A DNA stretch of 64,000 nucleotides from Rubrobacter xylanophilus (GCF_007164525.1 NZ_AP019791.1:2715501-2779500), one strand, 5' to 3'. Positions 27,579 through 38,793 are shown, numbered from the stretch's first letter. A program made the numbers and translations. Notes: a model not told the origin generated them from the sequence alone.

Positions 27579-28472
27579 GTGTCTGGACGTTCGGGCTGGG
27601 TCTCGTCATCCATCCTGCTCTTGCCCGCGGCGGCCTTCTTCGTGGCCTTCGCCCTGGGCCCGATGGCGGCCGCCGTCTACATCAGCTTTCTGGACTGGGA
27701 CGGGGTGTCGGTCCCGGGCTGGGCGGGACTGGGCAACTGGGTGCGGGCGTTCACCGACTCGGTGACGCTGCACTCGCTCTTCCTCACCGTGCAGGTCATG
27801 GTCCTCTCCTGGCTCATCCAGACCCCCGTGAGCCTGCTGCTCGGGGTGTTCTTGGCGGGATACCAGAGGTACCGGGCCCTGCTGGGCGCCTTCTACTTTC
27901 TGCCGCTGCTCTTCTCGGCGGTGGCGATAGGTTTGATCTGGTCTTCCTCCATGCTCTCAGCGGACGGGGCCCTGAACACCTTCCTGCGGTCGGTGGGGCT
28001 CGGTTTTCTGGCGCAGGACTGGCTCGGAAACCCGGATCTCGCGCTCTACGCCGTGATAGCCGTGATCGCCTGGCAGTTCATCCCGTTCCACACGCTGCTC
28101 TACCAGGCGGGGGCCCGGCAGATACCACCGGTCCTCTACGAGGCGGCGCGCATCGACGGGGCCGGGACGCTGCAGCAGTTCTTCTACATAACGCTGCCGC
28201 AGCTCAAGTACACGGTGGTCACCTCCACCGTTCTCATCCTCACCGGATCCCTCACGTACTTCGACGTGATCTACGTGATGACCGGCGGCGGTCCTGGATT
28301 TGCGACCCGGGTGCTTCCCCTGCACATGTACATAACGGCTTTCCAGAACGCCGAGATAGGTTACGGGAGCGCCATCGCGGTGATCCTCGCCGTCGCGGGG
28401 ATAGCGCTCTCGCTGGTCCTGATCAGGATCACCGGTTTCGGCCGGATGGAGAGCCAGGCGGAGGGTCTCTAG
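27579..28472 (+). CDS. Sugar ABC transporter permease (MalF/UgpA type)
   Basis: 297 residues, six membrane segments. The EAA loop reads YEAARIDGAGTLQQFFYITL, the ATPase contact of CUT1 permeases. The GTG start is set by AAGGAGG at 27567-27573. It follows the binding-protein gene and abuts the second permease gene without a gap. Confidence 0.9.
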   Translation: MSGRSGWVSSSILLLPAAAFFVAFALGPMAAAVYISFLDWDGVSVPGWAGLGNWVRAFTDSVTLHSLFLTVQVMVLSWLIQTPVSLLLGVFLAGYQRYRALLGAFYFLPLLFSAVAIGLIWSSSMLSADGALNTFLRSVGLGFLAQDWLGNPDLALYAVIAVIAWQFIPFHTLLYQAGARQIPPVLYEAARIDGAGTLQQFFYITLPQLKYTVVTSTVLILTGSLTYFDVIYVMTGGGPGFATRVLPLHMYITAFQNAEIGYGSAIAVILAVAGIALSLVLIRITGFGRMESQAEGL

Positions 28473-29333
28473 ATGGCCACCGGCGGAGACGCGGCGGTCA
28501 AACGGTCCCGGGTCGGCGGGATGTTCGCCAACCCCATCCCGTTCCTGTTGGGGCTGGTGTGGTTCGTCATAGCGTTCTACCCCGTCTACTACATGTTCAT
28601 CACCAGCCTCAGGACCCGGGCGGGTTTCCTGAGCGGGAGCCTGTGGCTTCCGCCGGCGAATCCCACGCTCGAGAACTACGCGGGCGTCATTGAGAACGGG
28701 ATAGGGCTCTACTTCCTGAACAGCGCCTTCGTCACGGTGATGAGCGTGGTCCTGATCGTGGCGGTCTCCTTCCTCGCGGCCTACGCGATAGCCAGGATCC
28801 GGGGAGGTGTCGCGCAGCTCACCTTCCGGGTTTTTCTTTTGGGGCTCGCCATCCCGCTGCAGGCGGCGATCATCCCAATCTACGTGCTCATCGTCCGTAT
28901 CGGGCTCTACGACACGCTATACGGCCTGATCCCGCCGCAGGTCGCCTTCGGGATACCGCTTACGGTCCTGATCCTGGTGAACTTCATCCGCGACATCCCG
29001 AACGAGCTCTACGACTCGATGGTCCTGGACGGCAGCGGTCATCTACGGATGATGTGGAACCTGGTGCTGCCGCTCTCCAGACCGGCTATCATCACGGTCG
29101 TCATCTACAACGCACTCCAGGTGTGGAACAATTTCCTCTTCCCCCTCATCCTGACCCAAAGCTCCAACATCCAGACCCTGCCGCTGGCGCTGCAGCAGTT
29201 CCAGGGTCAGTACGGCGTGAACGTTCCGGGGCTCATGGCAGCGGTCTTCCTCTCGGTGCTGCCGGTCATGATGCTCTACCTGATCGCCCGCCGCCAGCTG
29301 CTCGGCGGGCTCACCGCGGGCTTCGGCAAGTAG
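28473..29333 (+). CDS. Sugar ABC transporter permease (MalG/UgpE type)
   Basis: 286 residues, six membrane segments. The EAA-type loop is altered to LYDSMVLDGSGHLRMMWNLV, a variant seen in the MalG branch. It starts on the base after the stop codon of the partner permease. Together they import the substrate of the upstream binding protein, here probably a glucan or xylan oligosaccharide given the GH5 gene downstream. Confidence 0.9.
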   Translation: MATGGDAAVKRSRVGGMFANPIPFLLGLVWFVIAFYPVYYMFITSLRTRAGFLSGSLWLPPANPTLENYAGVIENGIGLYFLNSAFVTVMSVVLIVAVSFLAAYAIARIRGGVAQLTFRVFLLGLAIPLQAAIIPIYVLIVRIGLYDTLYGLIPPQVAFGIPLTVLILVNFIRDIPNELYDSMVLDGSGHLRMMWNLVLPLSRPAIITVVIYNALQVWNNFLFPLILTQSSNIQTLPLALQQFQGQYGVNVPGLMAAVFLSVLPVMMLYLIARRQLLGGLTAGFGK

Positions 29334-29360
29334 TCCAACCGTAGAGAAGGAGGCAAGAGA

Positions 29361-30767
29361 GTGGCAAACGGTGGTTTCCTGAGCATCCGTGGTCGACATA
29401 TACTCGATGGGGAGGGCAACCCCGTCCTGCTGCGCGGCTTCGGGCTGGGCGGCTGGATGAACATGGAGAACTTCATCACCGGCTACCCGGCGAACGAGGA
29501 GGCGCAGCGCGAGGCGATCCGCGGGGTGCTCGGAGAGGAGAAGTACGAGCTCTTCTTCGACCGCTTCCTACAGTACTTCTTCGAGGAGGAGGACGCCCGC
29601 TTCATCGCCTCGCTCGGCCTCAACTGCCTGCGCATACCCATCAACTACCGCCACTTCGAGGACGACATGGCCCCCTTCGAGATAAAGGAGGAGGGCTTCC
29701 GGCACCTCGACCGGGTGATAGACCTCTGCGCCCGGCACAACATCTACACGATCATCGACCTGCACGCGCTGCCCGGCTACCAGAACCAGCACTGGCACTC
29801 GGACAACCCGACCCACAAGGCCTTCTTCTGGAAGCACCGTCACTTCCAGGACAGGGCGGCGCACCTGTGGGAGGTCATAGCCGACCGCTACAGGGACAAC
29901 CCGTGGGTCGCGGGCTACAACCCGATCAACGAGCCTGCCGACCCCTCGGAGGAGATGATCCTTCCGGTCTACCGGAGGCTCTACGAGACGATCCGCTCGG
30001 CGGACCCGAACCACCTGATCTTCCTGGAGGGCAACCGCTACTCGCAGGATTTCCACATGTTCGATGAGCCGTGGGAGGGCGTGATCTACGCCAACCACGA
30101 CTACGCGCTGCCGGGCTTCGTGGACGGCGGTCCCTACCCCGGCGTCTCCCGCGGCGAGTACGTGGACAGGAAGGCGCTCGAGGAGACCTTCCTGAGAAGG
30201 AGCAGCTACATGCTCGAGCACGGGACCCACATCTGGGTCGGGGAGTTCGGGCCCGTCTACCCGCAGTGGGACCCCGAGAGCCACGAGTCGCGCTACCGGG
30301 TGCTCGAGGACCAGCTCGAGATCTACGACCGCCACGAGGTGAGCTGGTCGATCTGGCTCTACAAGGACATCGGGCTGCAGGGCATCGTCTACGCCGCCCC
30401 GGACTCCCCCTACCTGGAGCGTATAAGGCCCGTCCTGGAGAAGAAGATCCGCCTCGGCGCCGACTCCTGGGGCACGACCGACGAGCACATCCGGGACGTG
30501 ATGGAGCCGATCGAACGCCTCTTCGAGCGGGAGTTCCCGGACTACTCCCCCTTCCCCTTCGGCGCCCAGCGGGACATAGAGCAGCTCGTGCGGCACATCC
30601 TCATCTCCGAACCCCTCGTGCCGGAGTTCGCCGAGCGCTTCCGCGGTATCTCCGAGGAGGAGATAGACACCCTGATGCGCTCGTTCCGCTTCGAGAACTG
30701 CGTGCAGCGCACCCGGCTCGCGGAGATACTCTCCCGCCACGCGAAGCTCCCCGCTGCAGGACAATAG
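29361..30767 (+). CDS. Glycoside hydrolase family 5 protein, cytoplasmic
   Basis: 468 residues. The (beta/alpha)8 retaining hydrolase has its acid/base Glu191 in YNPINEPAD and nucleophile Glu295 in WVGEFGPVY; LRIPINYRHF and IDLHALPG are further GH5 signatures. There is no signal peptide, so it probably cleaves imported oligosaccharides inside the cell rather than polymers outside. The C-terminal 100 residues (from about 370) are extra to the catalytic barrel and unassigned. The gene lies 27 bases after the permease gene. Substrate is inferred to be beta-linked gluco- or xylo-oligosaccharides. Confidence 0.88.
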   Translation: MANGGFLSIRGRHILDGEGNPVLLRGFGLGGWMNMENFITGYPANEEAQREAIRGVLGEEKYELFFDRFLQYFFEEEDARFIASLGLNCLRIPINYRHFEDDMAPFEIKEEGFRHLDRVIDLCARHNIYTIIDLHALPGYQNQHWHSDNPTHKAFFWKHRHFQDRAAHLWEVIADRYRDNPWVAGYNPINEPADPSEEMILPVYRRLYETIRSADPNHLIFLEGNRYSQDFHMFDEPWEGVIYANHDYALPGFVDGGPYPGVSRGEYVDRKALEETFLRRSSYMLEHGTHIWVGEFGPVYPQWDPESHESRYRVLEDQLEIYDRHEVSWSIWLYKDIGLQGIVYAAPDSPYLERIRPVLEKKIRLGADSWGTTDEHIRDVMEPIERLFEREFPDYSPFPFGAQRDIEQLVRHILISEPLVPEFAERFRGISEEEIDTLMRSFRFENCVQRTRLAEILSRHAKLPAAGQ

Positions 30768-30818
30768 GGACAACGAACCGGGAAAACCGTCCGAGATGGA
30801 AAGCAACCGTCTTGAAAG

Positions 30819-31960
<1,142 letters not shown>

Positions 31961-32016
31961 GCGCCCATATTGGCCGCATTGTGAACGACCGAAACCAAGA
32001 TACAAGGAGCCAAGGC

Positions 32017-33084
32017 ATGCTAAAGAACTCGGTAGGGATCTGGGCGTTCGGCCCGGCGGTGACCCGCTTCGTCCCCCCGGGCTACCACCACGAGGTCGCA
32101 GGTGAGAGCATGACCGAGAAGACCCGGCGGGTCTGCGAGGGGCTCTCGGACATCCTGGACGGGCTGGAGTACCACTACCCCGGCGAGATCAACGAGGAGA
32201 ACGTGGAGGAGGTGACCGGCATCCTCGAGGACCACGGCATGGACCTGCCGGCCGTGGCGGCCGGGCTGCACACCGACCCCACCTACTCTCTGGGCGCCTT
32301 CATAAACCCCGACCCCTCGCTGCGCCGCAAGGGGATAGACACCCTCAAGCGCGGGATGGACCTCGCTTCTGAGGTGGGGGCGAACTTCATCATCTGGCCC
32401 GGCGCCGAAGGGTACAACTACCCCTTCCAGCGGCCCTACGCAAAGACCTGGCAGGCGTTCGTGGAGGCCATAGCCGAGCTCACGGACCACGCCAACGGGC
32501 GGGGCATAAAGGTCTTCCTCGAGCACAAAAACTCGGAGCCCGCGATGCAGATCCTGATGAAGAACATCGGGATGACGCTGTTTGTGATCCACAAGGTAGA
32601 GGAGCTCGGGGTGGACACGGAGAACCTGCTCGTGAACATGGACTGGCAGCACCTGATCATGAACGGTGAGAACCTGGCCGAGTACGCGGCCCTTCTCGCC
32701 TCCGAGAACAGGCTCGGCCACCAGCACGCAAACGACGGCTGGGGCACTTTTGATGACGACAACGTGGTCGGCACCAACTTCTTCATGCAGACCCTGGAGC
32801 TCGCCAGGACCCTGCAGGACACCGGCTACGGCGAGAACGGAGAGCGGGTCGGCTTCGACCTCTATCCCTACACCGAGGACCAGGTGGCCGCCGTCCGCCG
32901 CGCCATTTTGCACTGGGAGTTCATCTGGGAGCTGGCGAAGAAGATAGACGGCACTGCCCTGAAGGAGGCCAGAGAGAGGGCCGACGCCCTCTCGGCCCAG
33001 AAGGCGGTCTACGAGGCTTTGGGGCTGGACGAGGAGTTCGAGCAGCGGGTGGTTCGGGCCCGCAGGGAGGGGCGCTCCGGATGA
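32017..33084 (+). CDS. Xylose isomerase-like TIM-barrel protein
   Basis: 355 residues. The fold markers are WPGAEGYNYPFQRPY, VFLEHKNSEP (Glu ligand), NLLVNMDWQHLIMNGENLAE (Asp/His) and RLGHQHANDGWGTFDDD, near the metal site of xylose/rhamnose isomerases. It probably isomerises an aldose to the ketose that the next gene product phosphorylates. It does not look like a classic XylA, so the sugar is uncertain. Start: AAGGAG at 32004-32009 fits ATG 32017, although the frame is open to 31981 next to the insertion element. Confidence 0.82.
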   Translation: MLKNSVGIWAFGPAVTRFVPPGYHHEVAGESMTEKTRRVCEGLSDILDGLEYHYPGEINEENVEEVTGILEDHGMDLPAVAAGLHTDPTYSLGAFINPDPSLRRKGIDTLKRGMDLASEVGANFIIWPGAEGYNYPFQRPYAKTWQAFVEAIAELTDHANGRGIKVFLEHKNSEPAMQILMKNIGMTLFVIHKVEELGVDTENLLVNMDWQHLIMNGENLAEYAALLASENRLGHQHANDGWGTFDDDNVVGTNFFMQTLELARTLQDTGYGENGERVGFDLYPYTEDQVAAVRRAILHWEFIWELAKKIDGTALKEARERADALSAQKAVYEALGLDEEFEQRVVRARREGRSG

Positions 33085-34580
33085 GCCCGTTCGTCGGGCT
33101 GGACGTCGGGACCGGCGGGGCGCGGGCCGTCGCCGTTGACGAGGCCGGTCGCGTGGTGGCCGAGGCCTCCTCCCCGTACCCGCTCCTGAGTCCCCGCCCC
33201 GGCTGGACCGAGCAGGACCCTGGGGAGTGGTGGCGGGCGGCCAGGGAGGTTCTCGGGCAGATCGCCGAGAGGGCCGGGGGTGAGATCCGGGGGATCGGGC
33301 TCACCGGCCAGATGCACGGCTCGGTGTTTCTGGACGGCGCCGACCGCGTCATACGCCCGGCTCTGCTGTGGAACGACCAGCGCACCCAGAAGCAGTGCGA
33401 AGAGATCACCGCCCGCCTGGGCCGCGAGCGCCTCCTGGAGATCGCCGGGAACCCCGCCCTCACCGGCTTTCAGGCGCCCAAGATCCTGTGGCTCAGGGAA
33501 GAGGAGCCCGGGAACTACCGCAGGGTGGCAAGCGTCCTCTTGCCCAAGGATTACATCCGCCTCATGCTCACCGGCGAGCGCGCCACCGACGCTTCCGACG
33601 CCGCCGGGACCCTGCTCCTCGACGTCGCGCGCAGGGACTGGTCGGAGGAGATCCTCTCCGCCCTCGAGATCCCCCGCGGCTGGCTGCCGCGGGTCTACGA
33701 GGGCCCCGAGGCGACCGGCCTACTCCGGGAAGAGGTCGCCTCGGAGCTCGGGCTTCCGGCAGGCGTCCCCGTCGCCGCCGGAGGGGGAGACAACGCCGCC
33801 GCGGCGGTGGGGGTGGGGGTCGTCCGGGAGGGCCTCATGAGCTCCTCGGTCGGCACAAGCGGGGTACTCTTCACCCACACCGACGCCTTCTCCCCCGACC
33901 CCTCCGGTCGGGTGCACGCCTTCTGCCACGCCGTGCCCGGGGCCTACCACCTGATGGGCGTCACCCTCTCCGCCGGGGGTTCCCTGGCCTGGTGGCGCTC
34001 CACGCTCGAAAAAGACTACGACGCGCTGGTCGAGGAGGCCTCTCGGGTGCCGCCCGGCGCCGAGGGGCTTCTCTTTCTGCCCTACCTCACCGGCGAGAGG
34101 ACCCCGCATCTCGACCCGAGCGCCCGGGGAGGCTTCATCGGGCTCACCGCCCGCCACACCGCGGCGCACATGAGCCGGGCCGTCATGGAGGGGGTGGTCT
34201 TCAGCCTCAGGGAGTCACTGGAGATACTGCGCTCCCTTGGGGCAAGCGTGGAGGAGGTCAGGGCCACGGGGGGCGGGGCGAGGAGCCCCCTGTGGCGGCG
34301 GCTGCAGGCGGACATCTACGGAGTGCCCATACGCCGCACCACTGCCGATGAGGGACCGGCCTACGGGGCGGCGCTGCTCGGGGGGGTGGCCTGCGGGGCC
34401 TACCGGAACGTCGTGGAGGCCGTGGAGGCCTGCGTCAAGCTGCGCGATGAGGTCACCGAGCCCGACGGAAGGCGCTCGGAGGTCTACGGGGAACTCTACG
34501 AGGTCTACCGCTCGTTGTACGGGGCCAACCGGGAGGCGATGCACCGGCTCTCCGAGCTGGCCGGCACGCAAAATACATAG
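33081..34580 (+). CDS. xylB: FGGY-family kinase, probable xylulokinase
   Basis: 499 residues. FVGLDVGTGGARAVAVD begins the first actin-like domain, GQMHGSVFLD and LLWNDQRTQKQCEE are xylulokinase-type substrate motifs, GGGDNAAAAVG holds the catalytic Asp, and RATGGGARSPLWRRLQAD binds ATP. It phosphorylates D-xylulose or a related ketose for the pentose phosphate pathway. It overlaps the isomerase-like gene by four bases (ATGA), so the two steps are translationally coupled. Last gene of the operon interrupted by IS110. Confidence 0.87.
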   Translation: MSPFVGLDVGTGGARAVAVDEAGRVVAEASSPYPLLSPRPGWTEQDPGEWWRAAREVLGQIAERAGGEIRGIGLTGQMHGSVFLDGADRVIRPALLWNDQRTQKQCEEITARLGRERLLEIAGNPALTGFQAPKILWLREEEPGNYRRVASVLLPKDYIRLMLTGERATDASDAAGTLLLDVARRDWSEEILSALEIPRGWLPRVYEGPEATGLLREEVASELGLPAGVPVAAGGGDNAAAAVGVGVVREGLMSSSVGTSGVLFTHTDAFSPDPSGRVHAFCHAVPGAYHLMGVTLSAGGSLAWWRSTLEKDYDALVEEASRVPPGAEGLLFLPYLTGERTPHLDPSARGGFIGLTARHTAAHMSRAVMEGVVFSLRESLEILRSLGASVEEVRATGGGARSPLWRRLQADIYGVPIRRTTADEGPAYGAALLGGVACGAYRNVVEAVEACVKLRDEVTEPDGRRSEVYGELYEVYRSLYGANREAMHRLSELAGTQNT

Positions 34581-34595
34581 TTTGCGCGATGCCCC

Positions 34596-34612
34596 CCGCG
34601 CCGGAGGCGCGG
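34596..34612 (+). terminator. Possible terminator after the kinase gene
   Basis: CCGCGCC (34596-34602) and GGCGCGG (34606-34612) form a seven-pair stem with a three-base loop, 15 bases after the stop. The following TATGCTGCTTTA is only a weak U-tract. The remaining bases to 34777 hold no gene I can support. Confidence 0.4.
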
Positions 34613-34777
34613 TATGCTGCTTTAGTCCATCCGGGTGTGGCGCGCCCGTGCGGCCTCCCGCAGACGAATGAGCAGAGAGATCATCTTCATGGGCCTGGAG
34701 ATAAAGAGGGAGGTCCTGGAGAGCAGGCTCTCCTCCCCGCGTCCGGGAGTAGGCGGGCGCGGCACCGGGACGGACTC

Positions 34778-35593
34778 TCAGGTAAAGACGAGCTTCACCC
34801 CGGCGATGACGAGGACGACTGCCAAGGCGCGACGGATGCCCACGCCCGACAACCTGCGGCTGCCCAACTCGGAGCCGACGATTCCTCCTACCGCCGCGGC
34901 AACCGCCCAGTAGGGTATTTGCGGGGGTAGGTTCTGCACGCTCGCGACGTTTCCCGCGAGCCCGGCCGCCGAGTTGGCCAGGATGAAGGCGGCGGACACT
35001 CCTGCGGTGGGACGCGTCCCGGCCCAGCCGGTGAACAGGAGCAGCGGGCTCAGGAAGATGCCCCCGCCGGTGCCGGTCAATCCCGAGAGCAGCCCGATCG
35101 CCCCGCCCGAGACCACGGCCGGCAAGACCGGAACACCGACCTCTTTCTCGAGCGCCGGACCATCACGCCCGGTCGTGGAGCGCGCCAAGCGGTAGGCAGT
35201 GTACAGCAGGATCAGACCGACCGCCGGCTGGTAGAGGTAGTGCGGCAGCGTTACGGCCCCGCCCACGAAGGCCAGGGGTACCGAGCCGATCACGAACGGC
35301 CAGAACGCAGCCCAGTAGAAGTGGCCCGCCCGCCAGTAGCGCGCCGTGGCGATGGACGCCACGAGTATATTCAGGGCGAGGGCGGTGGGCTTCATCACCT
35401 CCGGCGCCACGCCCACCAGCGCCATCGCCGCCAGATACCCCGAAGCACCAGCATGCCCCACCGAGGAGTAGAGGATGGCGGCGACCAAGATCAGGACGGC
35501 AAGCAGGATCACCCCATCCACGAACGGGCATTGTCCGCAAAGCACGGGCCGGTCGTCAAGCGCCGGGAACCGGGCGACGGGTATGCGAGACAT
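34778..35593 (-). CDS. TauE/SafE family membrane transporter
   Basis: About 271 residues with seven to eight membrane segments. VGHAGASGYLAAMALVG, GAVTLP and GLLSGLTGTGGGIFLSPLLL are the two repeated TauE/SafE motifs, linked to export of sulfite, sulfonates or organic anions. The start is uncertain: ATG 35593, GTG 35521 at the edge of the first membrane segment, or further upstream, none with a clear ribosome site. It is convergent with the sugar operon and divergent from the MFS gene. No sulfur gene lies nearby. Confidence 0.82.
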   Translation of the reverse strand: MSRIPVARFPALDDRPVLCGQCPFVDGVILLAVLILVAAILYSSVGHAGASGYLAAMALVGVAPEVMKPTALALNILVASIATARYWRAGHFYWAAFWPFVIGSVPLAFVGGAVTLPHYLYQPAVGLILLYTAYRLARSTTGRDGPALEKEVGVPVLPAVVSGGAIGLLSGLTGTGGGIFLSPLLLFTGWAGTRPTAGVSAAFILANSAAGLAGNVASVQNLPPQIPYWAVAAAVGGIVGSELGSRRLSGVGIRRALAVVLVIAGVKLVFT

Positions 35594-35720
35594 CTTTGTG
35601 CCTGTTATGTTGCTTTTGAGTTCCATTTCGATACATGTGTGTAAGAATGTGAGCGGAGATTTGGTCCGCGGGTCTTCGCGGGCGATGAAATGTGTTGAGT
35701 GAGAGGGGTACGCTACGGGT

Positions 35721-36998
35721 TTGCGTTCCATTGCGGCGGTGCTGCCGGGAAGAAGAGGAAGGCCGTACTACGGTTGGGCGGTGGTCCTGGTGGCGACCAT
35801 TGCAACGTTTTGCTCGGGGCCGGGGCAGTCGTTCGTGTTCTCGGTCTTCGTGGACCCGATACTGGCGGAGACCGGAATCTCGCGGGTCTACCTCTCGACG
35901 CTGTACGCGTTCGGGACGGCGGTGAGCGCGGCGATGGTCGTGCTGGTGGCGAGGCTGGCCGACAGGTTCGGGGCGCGCCTGATGCTGGCGGCCATAGCGC
36001 TCGCGCTGGGCGTGGCCTGCTTCGGGATGGCCGTTGCAGCGGGGCCGCTCGCGCTCTTTCTCGGTTTCGCGGCGCTGCGGGCGCTCGGGCAGGGGTCTTT
36101 GCCGGTCACGGCGACGATGCTCACCTCCCAGTGGTTCGTAAAGCGCCGGGGACGGGCCGTGGCGGTCGTGGTGCTCGGGATCGCGGCGTCCAACGCGCTG
36201 CTGCCGCCGATCACGCAGGCCCTGATCTCCTCGGTCGGCTGGCGCGAGGCTTACGTCGCGCTCGGGGTGATGGTGTGGGTGCTGCTGATCCCGGCGTCCG
36301 TCCTCATCGTGCGTAACCGCCCGGAGGACGTCGGGCTGCACCCGGACGGCGCCGCGGCTCCCGCTGAGGAGCCCGGCGGCGGCGATGCCGCGGAGGGGCG
36401 GGGGTTCTGGAAGGTCGTAGCCTCGCCGGACTTCTGGTTTTTGGCCGTACCGGTTTCGGCGGTCCCGTTCGTGGTCACGGCGCTGGTCTTCCACCAGATC
36501 TCCATCCTCGAAGGTCAGGGCCTGACCCCGGGAGCGGCGGCCGCGGTCTTCGTCCCGTTCGCCGCCGCTTCGGCGGCGGCGACCGCTTTCTCGGGGTCAC
36601 TTGCCGAAAGACTGGGGCCGAAGGGCGTCCTGATGGTCAGCCTGGGCCTGCTGCTCGCGGCCGTGGTCGGTTTGCAGTTCGTCTCCACGGTCCCGACGGC
36701 CGTCGCTTACTCCGTGCTGCTCGGCGCTGCGTCTGGTAGCCAGGGGGTGGTGGCGGGCATGATCTGGGCTCACTACTACGGTCGCAATGGACTGGGAAGA
36801 GTTCAGGGCCCGGCCACGATGGTCATGATCTCCGCCGCCGCCCTCGCCCCTTTGCCCCTCGCCGCCTTCCGCCAGCTCTCGGGCGACTACTCACTGGGGC
36901 TGCTGGTCATGGCAGCCATCCCGATCTTGTGCGCCATCATGGCCCGCCTCTTCGACCCCCGGCGCGCCCGCCGCGACGCAGAGACAGTACAGGCGTAA
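35721..36998 (+). CDS. MFS transporter (oxalate/monocarboxylate-type)
   Basis: 425 residues, 12 predicted membrane segments with a hydrophilic centre loop at about 210-235 (GAAAPAEEPGGGDAAEGRG). YYGWAVVLVATIATFCSGPG and the loop LADRFGARLML resemble the OFA/monocarboxylate branch of the MFS. The TTG start at 35721 follows GAGAGGGG at 35700-35707 with a long spacing; no better start is visible. The substrate cannot be named. Confidence 0.82.
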   Translation: MRSIAAVLPGRRGRPYYGWAVVLVATIATFCSGPGQSFVFSVFVDPILAETGISRVYLSTLYAFGTAVSAAMVVLVARLADRFGARLMLAAIALALGVACFGMAVAAGPLALFLGFAALRALGQGSLPVTATMLTSQWFVKRRGRAVAVVVLGIAASNALLPPITQALISSVGWREAYVALGVMVWVLLIPASVLIVRNRPEDVGLHPDGAAAPAEEPGGGDAAEGRGFWKVVASPDFWFLAVPVSAVPFVVTALVFHQISILEGQGLTPGAAAAVFVPFAAASAAATAFSGSLAERLGPKGVLMVSLGLLLAAVVGLQFVSTVPTAVAYSVLLGAASGSQGVVAGMIWAHYYGRNGLGRVQGPATMVMISAAALAPLPLAAFRQLSGDYSLGLLVMAAIPILCAIMARLFDPRRARRDAETVQA

Positions 36999-37131
36999 GG
37001 GATCCGAAGTCAGGAGAAAAGCCGGCACGGAACGTCCCCGGGGACAAGAACTTCTCCGGCGGAGCGTTCGCCACAGTTGATCGTCGAGCACCGAACGAAT
37101 CCGAACGATCACGGAAAAGAGACAAGGAGCA

Positions 37132-38793
37132 ATGTTGGATAAAAAGACTTTGCAGGTCGTGCCTTTGGGCGGGCTCGGCGAGATCGGCAAGAACATGACC
37201 GCCGTCAGGCAGGAGAGCGGCATCATCCTGGTGGACGCCGGTATGGCGTTCCCCGACGAGGAGACGCCGGGGATAGACCTGATTCTCCCCGACTTCACGT
37301 ACCTGCGCGAGCATCAGGACGAGTTGAAGGGGATAGTGTTGACCCACGGCCACGAGGACCACGTGGGGGCGCTGCCGTACCTTTTGCGAGAGTTCAACGT
37401 GCCGGTGTACGGCACGAAGCTCACGCTCGGGCTCGTGCGGAGCAAGCTGCAGGAGTTCGGCATCAAGCGGGGCGACCTCAGAGAGATAAAGGCCGGAGAT
37501 ACGCAGAATCTGGGCGGTTTCGGGCTGGAGTTCGTGCACGTCAACCACTCCATCCCCGACGCCGTGGCGGTCGCCATCCGCACGAACGCCGGCCTGATCG
37601 TGTTCAGCGGCGACTACAAGATCGACCTGACGCCCATAGACGGCCGGCCGACAGATCTCGGACACCTGGCCGCGCTCGGGGCCGAGGGTGTGCTGGCGTT
37701 CTTCGGCGACTCGACTAACGCCGAGCGGCCCGGCTACGTGCCGAGCGAGAAGACCGTCGAGGCGACCTTCGAGAAAATATTCGAGAAGGCGACCGGGCGG
37801 ATCATCGTCGCCTCCTTCGCCTCGCACATCCACCGGATAAGCCAGGTCGTCGAGGCGGCCAAGAAGCACGACCGCCTCGTCGGCGTGGCGGGACGCTCCA
37901 TGGTCCGCAACGTCGGGATAGCGAGGGAGCTCGGCTACCTGGACCTGCCATCCTCGATGATAGTCGAGCAGCGGGACATGGGCCGGGTGCCGGACCGGGA
38001 CATCGCCATCCTCATGACGGGCTCCCAGGGAGAGCCGCTGGCGGCTCTCAGCAGGATCGCCGCCGGCACCCACCGCAGCATAGAGGTGGGACCGGGAGAT
38101 ACCGTGGTGATCGCCGCCCACCCCATCCCCGGCAACGAGCGGGGGGTCGCCCGCACCATCAACAACCTGATGCAGCGCGGCGCGGACGTCCACTACAGCC
38201 CGCTGGAGGCCGTCCACGTGTCGGGTCACGGAGCCCAGGAGGAGCAGAAGCTCGTGCTCGCGCTCTTGAAGCCGAAGTTCCTGGTCCCGGTGCACGGCGA
38301 GTTCCGGATGCTCCGGCATCACGCCAGCACTGCGGAGGCCATGGGCATCCCGAAAGAGAACGTCTTCATCCTGGAGAACGGCGGGCGGATGGAGTTCAAG
38401 GACGGGAAGGCGAGGAGGATAGACAACGTCGCGGCCGGGATGTTCCTGGTGGACGCCGGGGCGATAGCGGATACCTCCGAGGCGATCATGCGCGAGCGGC
38501 AGCAGCTCTCCGGGGACGGGATGTTCGTCGTCGTCGCCCGCATAAGCGCCCAGGACGGTAAGCTGCTCGGCCCACCCGATGTGATCTCTCGGGGCTTCGT
38601 CGACCCGCAGGCCTCGAACGGCCTGGTGGACGAGTCCATTGCCACCGTCACGAGAACCCTGGAGCGTACCGCCAGGAAGCGCGTCACGGACCGGGACGAG
38701 TTGAAGAAGGAGATCCGCAAGGACCTCTCGGGTTTCCTTTCTCAAAAGACCCGCAAGCGTCCGATAGTCCTGCCGCTGGTGGTCGAGGTCTAG
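37132..38793 (+). CDS. rnj: Ribonuclease J
   Basis: 553 residues. This metallo-beta-lactamase/beta-CASP nuclease matures and degrades RNA by endonuclease and 5'-3' exonuclease action. LTHGHEDHVGALPYLL (near 70-85) is the zinc motif II, followed by VNHSIPDAVAV, FSGDYKIDLTP, FFGDSTNAERPG, the beta-CASP region IIVASFASHIHR and LVPVHGEFRML. The length and C-terminal domain (DRDELKKEIRKDLSGFL) are those of full RNase J. AAGGAG is placed just before ATG 37132. A 12-bp palindrome GTCCCCGGGGAC sits at 37034-37045 upstream, of unknown role. Confidence 0.95.
   Translation: MLDKKTLQVVPLGGLGEIGKNMTAVRQESGIILVDAGMAFPDEETPGIDLILPDFTYLREHQDELKGIVLTHGHEDHVGALPYLLREFNVPVYGTKLTLGLVRSKLQEFGIKRGDLREIKAGDTQNLGGFGLEFVHVNHSIPDAVAVAIRTNAGLIVFSGDYKIDLTPIDGRPTDLGHLAALGAEGVLAFFGDSTNAERPGYVPSEKTVEATFEKIFEKATGRIIVASFASHIHRISQVVEAAKKHDRLVGVAGRSMVRNVGIARELGYLDLPSSMIVEQRDMGRVPDRDIAILMTGSQGEPLAALSRIAAGTHRSIEVGPGDTVVIAAHPIPGNERGVARTINNLMQRGADVHYSPLEAVHVSGHGAQEEQKLVLALLKPKFLVPVHGEFRMLRHHASTAEAMGIPKENVFILENGGRMEFKDGKARRIDNVAAGMFLVDAGAIADTSEAIMRERQQLSGDGMFVVVARISAQDGKLLGPPDVISRGFVDPQASNGLVDESIATVTRTLERTARKRVTDRDELKKEIRKDLSGFLSQKTRKRPIVLPLVVEV

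Noticed and set aside
34668-34790. A short plus-strand frame beginning MSREIIFMGLEIKREVLESR
   Set aside because: It starts plausibly but runs into the opposite strand of the TauE/SafE gene, has no ribosome site and no recognisable family.
37034-37045. Perfect palindrome GTCCCCGGGGAC upstream of RNase J
   Set aside because: Twelve-base GC palindromes are common at this base composition; no linked regulator or promoter makes it meaningful.
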